Assembly (NCBI RefSeq): GCF_000374925.1
Contig: NZ_KB895541.1
Coordinates: 1,118,122-1,182,121 of the forward strand
Source of the DNA: Arthrobacter sp. 131MFCol6.1
Lineage (GTDB): Bacteria; Actinomycetota; Actinomycetes; Actinomycetales; Micrococcaceae
Direction of reading: 5' to 3'
Length of the DNA: 64,000 nt
Shown here: in pieces, positions 17,513-26,076 of the stretch
Position numbering within the stretch: the stretch's first letter is position 1
Layout: the number at the start of each line of letters is the position of its first letter
Made by a program: the position numbers and the translations under genes
The notes under the pieces: generated by a model
What the model was told of the DNA's origin: nothing
Database searches by the model: none
The model's input: the letters and a program-made list of their open reading frames with translations, nothing else

Positions 17513-17537
17513 AACTGTCCTTAACTGCTGTTACTGT
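17513..17537 (-). promoter_or_regulatory. Candidate HTH-protein operator
   Basis: Three related hexamers, AACTGT (17513), AACTGC (17523) and TACTGT (17532), are spaced 10 and 9 bp apart, one helical turn each. They lie directly upstream of the HTH gene ribosome-binding site. This is the expected place for autoregulation. The assignment is pattern-based. Confidence 0.4.
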
Positions 17538-17633
17538 AAAGCGAGGTGGCTTGTACCAACGCGCCTTACTTCTCGAATCCGTTCAATCTTCAGCGAGTGT
17601 TCACTGTAGATTTCGAGCCTGCTGATCAGAAGG

Positions 17634-18326
17634 TCAGGGTTGGACGTCGATCCTCTTGTTGCGTGCACGGATGAAATCCCTGCTGCGTTGTAAATACTCA
17701 AGGTATTCGTCGGGGGTCTTTGGAACTGCCGGTGTCCTGAAGTTGTCGAACGGGTGGAAGAACCGGATGGTGCCGTCCTCATTGATGAGGTCCTGCAGTA
17801 GGAAGAATTCAACGTACCCGTCAAAGTCCTTGAACAGGGTGAAGAAGTCTGCATACCTGTCCAGGACTTCTCCGAATTTGTTCGACGGCTCGCCTGAATA
17901 GTGGCGGCGGATGCATTCCAAGGTCAAGTCGAAGCGGTCGGCGATGCTGGGGTTGCATCCCCGTGCACTATTGATCTCCATTTTTCCGCCGATGCGGTTG
18001 CCAGGAAACACAAGAGCGCTGCCGGCAGTGTAGCCGCCGTATTGGGGCAGTTCATGGGCCGGAATTTTCGCGATGGCTTTGGACGCCTTATCCTTCAGCC
18101 TGGTAGTGATGGCGTCGCTGGCAAGAAGGAAGACACCCAGCTCGGACCGGTGCACGAGGTACCTGCCAGGCTCCTGTACCAGATCGAAGTGTCCTCCGCC
18201 GTAGGGCAGATCCTTGCTCCACAGCAACTGGTGATGCCTGCGCAGGGTCGGGCTGTACTTGTCGGGGTCCTTTCCCGGCGGAGTATCCGAGCGGTAGTCA
18301 AAGGACGTATCAACGCCTGCGGTCAT
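17634..18326 (-). CDS. DUF6994-like protein, paralogue 2
   Basis: The 230-residue protein begins MTAGVDTSFDYR and shares with the 9288 gene the SDTPPGKDPD start, HHQLLW, INSARG, IADRFDLTLECIRRHY and FEFF-like/FFLLQDL blocks. ATG 18326 has GGGGGAG eight bases upstream, and the longer frame to 18473 is not needed. The function is unknown. It lies just upstream of the HTH/PIN-kinase operon in the same orientation, with a 138-bp gap, and could be a separate unit. The family name DUF6994 is from memory. Confidence 0.7.
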   Translation of the reverse strand: MTAGVDTSFDYRSDTPPGKDPDKYSPTLRRHHQLLWSKDLPYGGGHFDLVQEPGRYLVHRSELGVFLLASDAITTRLKDKASKAIAKIPAHELPQYGGYTAGSALVFPGNRIGGKMEINSARGCNPSIADRFDLTLECIRRHYSGEPSNKFGEVLDRYADFFTLFKDFDGYVEFFLLQDLINEDGTIRFFHPFDNFRTPAVPKTPDEYLEYLQRSRDFIRARNKRIDVQP

Positions 18327-18707
18327 AGTGTTTCTCCCCCTGCTTGCCCGATTCAGCGGACATGCCGTCACCGGTTCAGCAGCGTCGAGGCTACTGAGCG
18401 TGGACAGTTGCCCGGCCGCCACAAAACGAGACTTTACCTCGCCGCCGCCCTCCCGAGCGTTAGCCACACACATGTTGCATGCATTGCATTCCTAGCGGCA
18501 TCGACACGACTCCAGTTTGAGTTCTCCAGCTTTCCGGTGAGCAACCACCGCGAACTGCAGCAGCACTGCCGTTTTGTGCACGAATTCGTACCCTGTCAGG
18601 AACTCCTATCAAAGAGTGTTGCAGTTCGCCGACATTCGGTTATGCGCTGCATTCAGCCACCATCTATGCAAAAGACCGTCAACGATCAGGCTGGGGAGGA
18701 CTACTGG
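18327..18707. other. Intergenic region, no gene seen
   Basis: About 380 bp of lower-GC sequence contains no supported ORF on either strand. It presumably includes the promoter of the DUF6994-like gene. No clear terminator or RNA gene was recognised. Confidence 0.4.
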
Positions 18708-18835
18708 CTACGGGATCGCGTCCCGAACTTCCCACGCCGCACTGCCACCAGGAACCGTCCCCTCAGGCATCCACTCCGACTCGACATAGTCGCGGTCATC
18801 AAGGATTGACGGGTTCAGATGGAAAAGGGCCTCGG
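18708..18835 (-). pseudogene. 3' fragment of an unidentified gene
   Basis: The minus strand reads [20 protein letters not shown] then EWMPEGTVPGGSAAWEVRDAIP and a TAG at 18708. This looks like the C-terminal end of a real protein with good codon use. Its 5' side runs directly into the thymidine kinase fragment in another frame near 18835, so two truncated genes have been joined. The parent protein was not identified. Confidence 0.4.
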
Positions 18836-18918
18836 TCCTCGTAGTTGAACGACGCCTGCAGCAGGCCGGTGGACTTCCCAGCGTTCATGGCGCCGTAGCG
18901 GAAATGCAGCTTGGCCAA
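18799..18918 (-). pseudogene. tdk: Thymidine kinase 5' fragment
   Basis: From TTG 18918 (ribosome-binding site AAAGGA upstream) the frame encodes [16 protein letters not shown], the P-loop N-terminus of TK1-type thymidine kinase, and [13 protein letters not shown]. Homology ends at about 18829 and a stop follows at 18799, leaving 39 codons of a gene that is normally about 200 codons. The break marks a recombination endpoint. A full tdk may exist elsewhere in the genome. Confidence 0.75.
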
Positions 18919-18997
18919 GGTGGTCCTTTCGACGGCGGCGGCGTCGATTCTACGCACCGGCGTACGGCGGGGCCGGCCGGAGCCGTACGGTAGCCGG

Positions 18998-19646
18998 ATG
19001 GAACGCTTTACAGGCTTCATCGCGGGTCTGGGCACCAGCGCGGGTCGCCGGCTGGTGGTCGGGCAATGGACGGACTCGCCGCTCGGCGCCTTCACGGACG
19101 TCATGACCGAGGACCGCGACGGGCTGCGGACGCTGCTGGCCCCCAACCGGGCGGTCGCCGACTATGTGTCCGCGACCTACCGCTTCGATGAGGTGGTGGT
19201 GGCACCGCTGGATGCCAGCCTGAGCCCCGCCGGGGAACGGGGCACGGAACCGGGGAACGAACCCGGGACCGCCGCACTGGTCCTCCGCGTTTCCGGTCGG
19301 CCCGCTGGTGCTGCGCGCCGACCTGGGCCCCGTGACAGCCCTGGGGCGGATGCTGCAACTCCCCGCCCGGATCGCCGTCTACCCGGCGTGGCTGACGGCC
19401 GTGAACCGCGCCGCGGGGATCCTGCTCCCGGGGGTGGCCACCGCCGGCTCCGCCGGAGGCGGACGCCGGGAGTACTATGGCGTGCGCTCCATCCGTGGCA
19501 TCAAGCGCGCCGCGGCGAGCTGGAACGGGGCCGAACTCGGGCCCCTCGCGCCGGTGGATCCGCCCGTGCGCTTCGGCTTCAGTTCCGTCCCCCGCACGCC
19601 GCAGGCCGTGGCCGTCACGACGACGGTCCTTCCCGCCCGCCGCTGA
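18998..19646 (+). pseudogene. Frameshifted conserved hypothetical gene
   Basis: ATG 18998 opens [18 protein letters not shown] and reads well to about residue 85 (FDEVVVAPLDASL). The continuing homologous-looking sequence (HWSSAFPVGPLVLRADLGPV..., VRSIRGIKRA, LAPVDPPVRFGF, ending TVLPARR) lies in the +1-shifted frame from about 19275 to 19646. One indel near 19215-19290 would restore a single protein of about 215 residues. It may be a true mutation or a sequencing error. Proteins of this kind are actinobacterial conserved hypotheticals (memory). It is divergent from the tdk remnant. Confidence 0.5.
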
Positions 19647-19960
19647 AGCGGGACCGGTGGCGGAAGGGGGTTAGCGGCGTTCGTTGCCGGAAGCAACAAG
19701 ACCTTCCCTTCTCAAGCTCGGGCGTTGCCCGCCCGCCCGCCGCATAAAACGGTCCTTCACCGCACCACTCCCCTGCCAGTTGCCGACAGACAGTTAGTAA
19801 GGAGCGGATTTCCGGGCTCTCTGGTCGTTTCTTCCAACTAGGCCGGCACCTCACACCAACCCTCAAGTTGGATGACGTCCCTAACTAGTCACGACTATGT
19901 CGCGAGTACGTTCTCAAAAGTCGCGCAAACTCTGCAAAAGTCGCAACTAGACGTTCACGT

Positions 19961-19998
19961 CATACGGCCCCGCACACCTCAGCGTACGGGGCCGTATG
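19961..19998. terminator. 15-bp stem hairpin
   Basis: CATACGGCCCCGCAC (19961-19975) pairs with GTACGGGGCCGTATG (19984-19998) with one mismatch. The core is shared with the hairpin at 7747. It lies 100 bp before repeat copy C. Confidence 0.8.
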
Positions 19999-20098
19999 AG
20001 AGTTCATTGAGAATGACTGGAGACAGGGAACGGAACCGCCAACTAGGCCGACGTTCGCAAACTTCCAGGGGAGATTCCGCCAACTATCCATCTATGTT

Positions 20099-20197
20099 GT
20101 AGATAGGCAGGCTATTTGGTCCTGAGGACCAACGCTCTCGTTGTACCCGGGCGACGCCCTTGAAGCTTCCCATGGACAGACTTTTTGGTCCTTTTGC
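20099..20197. repeat. Terminator-linked repeat element, copy C
   Basis: The left block is GTAGATAGGCAGGCTATTT then GGTCC-TGA-GGACCAA. The right block is CATGGACAGACTTTTTGGTC then CTTTTGC. In this copy the two blocks are most obviously direct repeats (GGCAGGCTATTTGGTCC and GGACAGACTTTTTGGTCC). Confidence 0.65.
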
Positions 20198-20325
20198 ACC
20201 AGGAAGCCTCCAGATCAGTCCCTACAGGACCGATTCGCCTCAGGCAGCGGCGACCCGGACAACGAATCCTCGTTGCGGGGGGTGCTGTTTCTGACCCCCG
20301 CCATGGCTGCTTCCTGAATCGAATG

Positions 20326-22797
20326 TCAGAGCAAGCCTACTGTCTTCAGGGCAGGCACTTCTTGCTGATCCATGACCGTGTGCCCGTTCTCAATGCTCTT
20401 GAGGCGAACCGTTCCGTTGATGCATGCGTCCACATGAAAGGTTGAGATAGTTCGGCACTGGGGACAATGTCGAACTACGACGAAGGGGCGCAGTAGGTGC
20501 CATTTGCCGTCGGGGTCAAGTATGTAAAGACTGTCGGTTTCGATGTCATTGGCTGACACCTGGTCGGTTTCAGATTTTACGACCCAATGATCTCCTATCA
20601 TTTCCCGATAGGTCACAGTAGCCACGCTGGCGAACGAGTCCCACGAAGCCGCAGTCACGTGCCTCAGAGGCATATCCACCAAGAATGCCGCAGCCAGCGT
20701 CAGTATCCGAAGATCTGTCAGAGCTGAGTCAATCGCTTCGGCCAAATCAGCGGGTTCGACCCGCCGGTTGTGAGCTTCGTCGTTCCGGCGGTTGCTGAGC
20801 CTGACCCGCGCAGCCTCAACATCAGCAGTACGGAACATGCCGATGATGTTGGCCAGGCCCGATTGGGTCACGCCCACGGCAAAGTGCTTGCCGCTGGTTT
20901 CCTGAAGTACAGCTGCCCAGTCGCCCATCCCGGGGCCGGATCCGCCCCCGAGTTTTCGTTGGATGGCTTCTACCGCTTTTACTTCGATGCCGGCGGCTCG
21001 GGCTAGGACGAGGACTACTTGCGCCAGAAATGTCAACACAGATTCAGCCGTGTCAAGAATCGACGTATACCCAGAGCCGGGGGGACCCCCTGAAAGGGAG
21101 GCTTCCATAACCCTCCATCGATGAGCTATGGGGTATGGGAATGCCCTCCTTACTACAAAGTCCGGATCGTCGAGGTTGGCAGCCTCGCGGTTCCTCCAAC
21201 GAACAAAGCGCCCCGCCTCGATAATTTTGGGTCGCGCTTCCTTGACGGACGGGTAATCAAAGATCGAATCAATTACCCGACCGGCTTCGTCAGCCCATTC
21301 CAGGAAGTTGTTCTGAGCTTCTCTAAGATTACGCAAAGCGGCCAGAATCTCTTCGTCAGGTATGGGTACCGTAAGTTCCCCGATCTCCCGCCCCAAGTGG
21401 AAGGTTGAATTATAGGCGGAATGCAACTGTGTTGCGGCTGGCGACCGCAGGTAGGCGACGGCGAAGTCGATGACTTCCGGGGGCACAGACTCGAGCGGAC
21501 GCAGCACGAGAACGTTGCTATTCCAAGTTGCAGGATATGTGCCGCAGAACTTTGCGACTTTAAATCCACGCTTATCGGACTTAACTGAGATAACTGGGAT
21601 AAGGAAGTCATTTGCCCGCAACAAGTCCGGCTCTTCAGAAAGCATCCACGTTGCTTCCGCATCCGCATCAGTTATCGTTCCGTCGAGCCTGAGGTCACGC
21701 CCGGCAAGGACACGTGCTGCACCTAGAGCATTAGCCTCACAGAGTTGTCCCCTATGCGCGACGGGATGAAATTTTCCGCGGCGGATTTCGAACAGTTCCT
21801 CCAAAGGCGCCGTGTAACCAAAGTGAGCGAGATCTTGTCTTTTTGCCTCTATTTTGGGGTCCCGCAAGCCGTAGGCCAGACTATCTCCTGCCTCAAGGTC
21901 GCCTCGAAAGACGTAGCCGAACTCGGTTGTGCTGCCCTTCATCCTCTGTAACCTGTTGAAGTCAGCAAGAACGTCGGCAGCGCCAGTATCCTCTGCTTTC
22001 CCGACTTCGAAGAACCTGACCAAGGGGTCAGCGTGTCCTCTCGGTACAAGGCACAACAGCACGCCTTCGAAGGACGTATGGACGTTGGGAAAGACGTCGC
22101 GAATGTAAACGGCGTGCGTAACTTGCCAGTTGGCCATCAGGTCGCTGCGAAACAACCGGAATCGTTCAGATCGTACGGTGGATGCCGGCAATAGCACGCA
22201 TAGAACCGCGTCGACATCGGGCGCCGGGCAGTGAAGGAGTATCTCCTCCTGGAATTCGAGCAAGGACCGTGAGGCCGTGCTATAGCTAAGCAGCCTCCTT
22301 TCCTCACCTTCCTGCTCGCCTGCGACAGTTGATCGCCGCCCCCACGGTGGAATCATTAGCACGTTATTCCCGGAGTTCAGCAGCGACTTCGTCTGGGTCG
22401 CCATCTCGTCCCAGTTCACAACATGTTTGCTCCATCTCTCCGGCAATCCAGGCACAGTTACGGATGGTGGAGTGCCGTCCTCAGACTGGGAAGTCACTAC
22501 TGCAACCGACCGCTCGGTCTCTCCAGTCGCAAGAAGACTGCCTATTATTTCAACGAGCACGCATTCGGGATGCCCGTCTGCCGAACTTACATTGCTGCCC
22601 ATGAGGCGTAGTACTCTCCCATTTCTTGCTAGACACAGCACTTCTAATGACTTTGTCAAGGTTTTTCGCACAGGGTGCACCGACCAGCTTGAACAATAGG
22701 ACGATCCCAGGCCAAATTGGGCGGTATGGAGCATCTGGCTTGTCCATTGCACGGCTTGTAGAGGTTGCAGCGGGCCAAGGGAGGAGCAGGAGGTCAT
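20326..22797 (-). CDS. MTase-like protein with type I specificity-like domain, defence candidate
   Basis: The 823-residue protein resembles N6-adenine methylase/HsdS fusions but appears catalytically dead. The NPP[FY] site corresponds to IPPWGRR at 149-155 and no SAM-binding FxGxG is evident. It is followed by the post-motif-IV pattern (EEILLHCPAPDVDAVLCVLLP, then a vF...t.eGvLLClV strand). Residues about 335-510 look like an HsdS target-recognition domain (LEELFEIRRGKFHP at the start, then VPIPDEEILAALRNLREAQN). About 300 further residues end with CPQC near 778, a possible zinc site. ATG 22797 has AGGAG six bases upstream. It is the third gene of the helicase/ATPase operon, 69 bp after the ATPase gene. 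It may supply DNA recognition (inference). Confidence 0.7.
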   Translation of the reverse strand: MTSCSSLGPLQPLQAVQWTSQMLHTAQFGLGSSYCSSWSVHPVRKTLTKSLEVLCLARNGRVLRLMGSNVSSADGHPECVLVEIIGSLLATGETERSVAVVTSQSEDGTPPSVTVPGLPERWSKHVVNWDEMATQTKSLLNSGNNVLMIPPWGRRSTVAGEQEGEERRLLSYSTASRSLLEFQEEILLHCPAPDVDAVLCVLLPASTVRSERFRLFRSDLMANWQVTHAVYIRDVFPNVHTSFEGVLLCLVPRGHADPLVRFFEVGKAEDTGAADVLADFNRLQRMKGSTTEFGYVFRGDLEAGDSLAYGLRDPKIEAKRQDLAHFGYTAPLEELFEIRRGKFHPVAHRGQLCEANALGAARVLAGRDLRLDGTITDADAEATWMLSEEPDLLRANDFLIPVISVKSDKRGFKVAKFCGTYPATWNSNVLVLRPLESVPPEVIDFAVAYLRSPAATQLHSAYNSTFHLGREIGELTVPIPDEEILAALRNLREAQNNFLEWADEAGRVIDSIFDYPSVKEARPKIIEAGRFVRWRNREAANLDDPDFVVRRAFPYPIAHRWRVMEASLSGGPPGSGYTSILDTAESVLTFLAQVVLVLARAAGIEVKAVEAIQRKLGGGSGPGMGDWAAVLQETSGKHFAVGVTQSGLANIIGMFRTADVEAARVRLSNRRNDEAHNRRVEPADLAEAIDSALTDLRILTLAAAFLVDMPLRHVTAASWDSFASVATVTYREMIGDHWVVKSETDQVSANDIETDSLYILDPDGKWHLLRPFVVVRHCPQCRTISTFHVDACINGTVRLKSIENGHTVMDQQEVPALKTVGLL

Positions 22798-22866
22798 AGG
22801 TGGCTCCTGCCGTCTTGTCCCACCACTTGGCCGATTGCCCTTCGCTATGCGAGTTCGGTGCCTGAT

Positions 22867-25800
22867 CTATCCCCCAACTGCAGGAGGCTCCGAGTCTATG
22901 AGGATCTGAAGGTCCTTTAGGTGCTTGCCCGTGAAGTGCACGAGCGTGGTGTTACCGGCGAGGTTCACAGGTACTTGGGCCGAAAGTTGCCCTTCGGTCA
23001 ACGGGAAGGTGGCTATTTCTTCTTGCCAGTCGGCATCGCCAGCAATGCGCCAGGAACGGAACTTCGCCGCGCACACAGGGCAAAGGGCCAGTGCGTTAGA
23101 GCTTACGTCGTGACCGTGTTCTACACATTGCACTCCCTCAAAATAGTCTCGGCCATCGGGAGCCTGGAATGGCATGGGTTCATGACAAGCCTGGCAAATA
23201 ACAGACCCATGGCTTTCGTATGCTGTCCTCAAATAGGTCCTTCGGCCTTCCCGATTTGCCGCTGCGTCCACACGCACCGATCGTTGCCGTAAATCGTACG
23301 AGCGCGTTGGCGCTGTTTGGTAGCTTTCAGCGGTTCGGCTCGCCCTCCGGTCACCGTAGGCAGCATCTTCTGGCAGGGGTGCTCGGGCGTCTCTCTCTCT
23401 CAGAAGCTGTTCAATTCCGTCTCGCCCCAGCGCTTCGGCCAACTTGCTAAGCTGCTCAGCCTCCGAGGCATCCTTGAAGCCAAATCTCTGGGCTGCTTCT
23501 TCCAGTCCCTGGCGCTCCAAGCGACGTTGCGCGGTCCTGGATCCGAATCCGATGGCCTTCAGCATGGGTGTATCCCGCACAGGAAAGTCCGGATGGATCG
23601 TTCCCTCATCGAGTTCCTCGGGCTTGCAGAGATTTTCATCCGTGTCAGGTAGCCATGCTGTGTCTCTTAGCATTTGCACGAGGCTAGAAGTCATTCGTCG
23701 GATCGGGGCGGAACCGTTGGGTCGATAAACAGCCTGAGACTTGGCTAGCGGAGCTGTAAGGACTATCTCCCAGACTTGCCGTCGAAGGACACTATCGCCG
23801 TGGCGCAGGATGCTTTCTCCTAGTTCAAGCTGCCAGTCCGCGCTTTGTTTGTAATGAGTCTGTTTTGAATAGTCCGGTGCCCCGAATTCAAGGTTCTTTC
23901 GCGGATCTACCGCGGAGACTCGGGGGTGGACAAGCACACCGCAATCACGTAAGAAGTCTGACAGCCCGTCAAGGCCGGCATACCCGTCCCACACTTGGCA
24001 GAACTTGTCACCTGCAATTGAAAACCTGTCGATGACGGAGCTCCACCCCGTTGGGCTGGTCGTGGGTTCATCGACGTACAGTCGCCACGGCGGGTATCGA
24101 ACTAAATGTCCTTCTGGATGACGTGCCACCAGAAAGGGAACCTTGCGAAAACTGGCCGACCGCTGGGAGGAATCTTGAACCTCGTGTATGTACCGACGCA
24201 GTCTTTCCACTTCATGTTCGCCGTCGTCACCTTCCAGACTGGATGTTATTACCTCAGGGAAAAAGTGTGCGAGTTCTTCCCTGAGTTGCGTTTCGGCGTT
24301 CCAGACACGCACGCCGATGTCTTTCAGGAATGTCCAAATGGCAGGTCCCAGTTCATCCTCACTGTCGCCGAGGCGCCAAATCAAGGGAGAAACCTGCAAG
24401 TCAGAACCGGTCTCGACCGCGTCAGGGAGGATGGCATCGGAAGGAACCACGTGATCGGGTGCGCCGTCCCCGGCCACGCGGATGATGGGGAGCCCCGAAA
24501 GTTCACTGGTCCACGTTGACACCCAGCCGCTCCGGTTGAGCAATGCGTATAGTTGACGCAGTTTGTCGTTGGAAAAGCTCGAAATCCATGACTGGATATT
24601 CTTGGTTACGACCTCGTCTTCTTCGTCTTCTGGGCCTTCCCATTCTTCGCCGAGGGCAACGAAGTAGTCCAGTACGTCGTTCTCGTCGATTTCCGAATTG
24701 AACAGCTGTCTGATGAAGCTTCGAGCACGGTCCCGCGGGGGAAGTTTCGCCAGAAGGGGAGACGCCATGAGTTCAGGATCCTCAGGGGAAACTTCGCCCA
24801 CGGCCTTGAGGAACGCCAGGTCGGCATCGTTGAGCACCTGCGAAACGCTAGGTTTCGCCAGTTCAAGTCCAGCTGCTGGCGCGTAGCCTCCACTGAGACA
24901 CGGGGTAATCGGTTGAGTTCTGAAAGCCTGGACCACGGCATCGCGTATGGGGACAAACGAGGGCCCGACTTCGTCGGCGAGTGGTAGCGCACTTAGCAGT
25001 CCGTCGTTCGTGATCCCTGCCAGCGCCATATCGACTACCGTGTCGGCGACGAGCTCGCCAATCAGAGCTATGAGTCGTTCATTCACCGGCGTGTCTCTAA
25101 TGGTGTCTCGTGCCACCGTGGACTCAAACGGGGCATGGATGTGGAACTTAAGTCCTGACTGCTCCTTAACTGCTGGGAAGAAGATACATACGGAACCAGA
25201 CTCGACCGGCTCTATGAGCCGATCTGTCGGCAGAGCAACCTTCTTCGGGTTCGACGTGGCCGTAGACGGCCCAGGTGTGAAGTCCGCGACACGGAAGGCT
25301 GCCGCAACTGTTGCGTCGACATACTCCCCGTTTTCGATCTCCACGCTGGCGGTCCGCTCAACCCTCAGCCAGTTGGTTGCCCGGACGTCCTCGCCTCTCG
25401 TCGTCCGGATCGTCTGGCGGCCGTCGCCATTTCCTATACGCTCGATGACTCTAGTAGGTACCGCGGGAGCCGCAAGAGTGACTCGGCTGATATTCCTGAG
25501 GAAAAGAAGCGATGATGCCTCCAGTTCTTCAAGTCCTGACCAAATCTGGGCGAAGGCTTCATCAGCAGGTTTTTCGGTACGGTTGAAAGGCAACACGAAA
25601 ACTGTGCCCATGCCCTGCGTCTCCGACGCCGGGAGTGTCGGAATATCGTCATCGGGGTAGAAGAGATCAACGATTCGGAAATGGTAATCACCGGAATGAA
25701 TTTCGGGGGTGCTCGTGAAGTCGTAGACAGCCTTGAAACCCACCCCAAATTTGCCGATCCGTGTAGGGTCGTCACGTTTGGACGAGTCGGCCACGTTTGT

Positions 25801-26076
25801 AATGGAGTCGATGTCGCCTAAATCGAACAACCGGGTGCCATCGTGTGCGAACACCACGCGATCACGATGAAGTGTAAACGTCACATTTCTGGCACCGGCG
25901 TCTTCAGCATTCTGAAGTAGCTCGTACAGGAAGTGCGCCTGGTCCGGGTACATCTGAGTGAGGAGATTGCGAAGGCCACTCCCGCCCTTTGCCCTAAGGC
26001 CATCAAGCAGCAGCCGGCTGTTCCGCTGAATACCCGCGAGGCTGTCCGGAGTGACCCGCCGCTCAACCTCGCTCAC
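22867..26076 (-). CDS. Sacsin-like GHKL ATPase with degenerate HNH-like tail
   Basis: The 1069-residue protein has an N-terminal GHKL (Hsp90/histidine-kinase) ATP site: N-box LYELLQNAEDAG at 50-61, FAHDGTRLF at 77-84 and RIGKFGVGFKAVY at 106-118. This arrangement is typical of sacsin/NO VEIN-like ATPases found in defence islands. The large middle has no domain I recognise. The C-terminus has CQACH at 961 and NALALCPVCAAKF at about 994-1006, spaced like an HNH zinc fold, but the catalytic HH is replaced by FEGVQ. Its GTG start at 26076 overlaps the helicase stop (GTGA), so translation is coupled. ATP-driven conformational switching is expected from the family. Confidence 0.8.
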   Translation of the reverse strand: MSEVERRVTPDSLAGIQRNSRLLLDGLRAKGGSGLRNLLTQMYPDQAHFLYELLQNAEDAGARNVTFTLHRDRVVFAHDGTRLFDLGDIDSITNVADSSKRDDPTRIGKFGVGFKAVYDFTSTPEIHSGDYHFRIVDLFYPDDDIPTLPASETQGMGTVFVLPFNRTEKPADEAFAQIWSGLEELEASSLLFLRNISRVTLAAPAVPTRVIERIGNGDGRQTIRTTRGEDVRATNWLRVERTASVEIENGEYVDATVAAAFRVADFTPGPSTATSNPKKVALPTDRLIEPVESGSVCIFFPAVKEQSGLKFHIHAPFESTVARDTIRDTPVNERLIALIGELVADTVVDMALAGITNDGLLSALPLADEVGPSFVPIRDAVVQAFRTQPITPCLSGGYAPAAGLELAKPSVSQVLNDADLAFLKAVGEVSPEDPELMASPLLAKLPPRDRARSFIRQLFNSEIDENDVLDYFVALGEEWEGPEDEEDEVVTKNIQSWISSFSNDKLRQLYALLNRSGWVSTWTSELSGLPIIRVAGDGAPDHVVPSDAILPDAVETGSDLQVSPLIWRLGDSEDELGPAIWTFLKDIGVRVWNAETQLREELAHFFPEVITSSLEGDDGEHEVERLRRYIHEVQDSSQRSASFRKVPFLVARHPEGHLVRYPPWRLYVDEPTTSPTGWSSVIDRFSIAGDKFCQVWDGYAGLDGLSDFLRDCGVLVHPRVSAVDPRKNLEFGAPDYSKQTHYKQSADWQLELGESILRHGDSVLRRQVWEIVLTAPLAKSQAVYRPNGSAPIRRMTSSLVQMLRDTAWLPDTDENLCKPEELDEGTIHPDFPVRDTPMLKAIGFGSRTAQRRLERQGLEEAAQRFGFKDASEAEQLSKLAEALGRDGIEQLLRERDARAPLPEDAAYGDRRASRTAESYQTAPTRSYDLRQRSVRVDAAANREGRRTYLRTAYESHGSVICQACHEPMPFQAPDGRDYFEGVQCVEHGHDVSSNALALCPVCAAKFRSWRIAGDADWQEEIATFPLTEGQLSAQVPVNLAGNTTLVHFTGKHLKDLQILIDSEPPAVGG

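Larger units (their letters stand above)
19748..20325. other. Intergenic region with terminator and repeat element
   Basis: No gene is seen in about 580 bp. It contains the hairpin at 19961-19998 and repeat element copy C at 20099-20197. Short AAAAGTCGC repeats (about 19916 and 19937) precede the hairpin. Confidence 0.5.

Noticed and set aside
7827..20197. CRISPR array
   Set aside because: The three elements are about 5-7 kb apart, not closely spaced, and no cas genes are visible.
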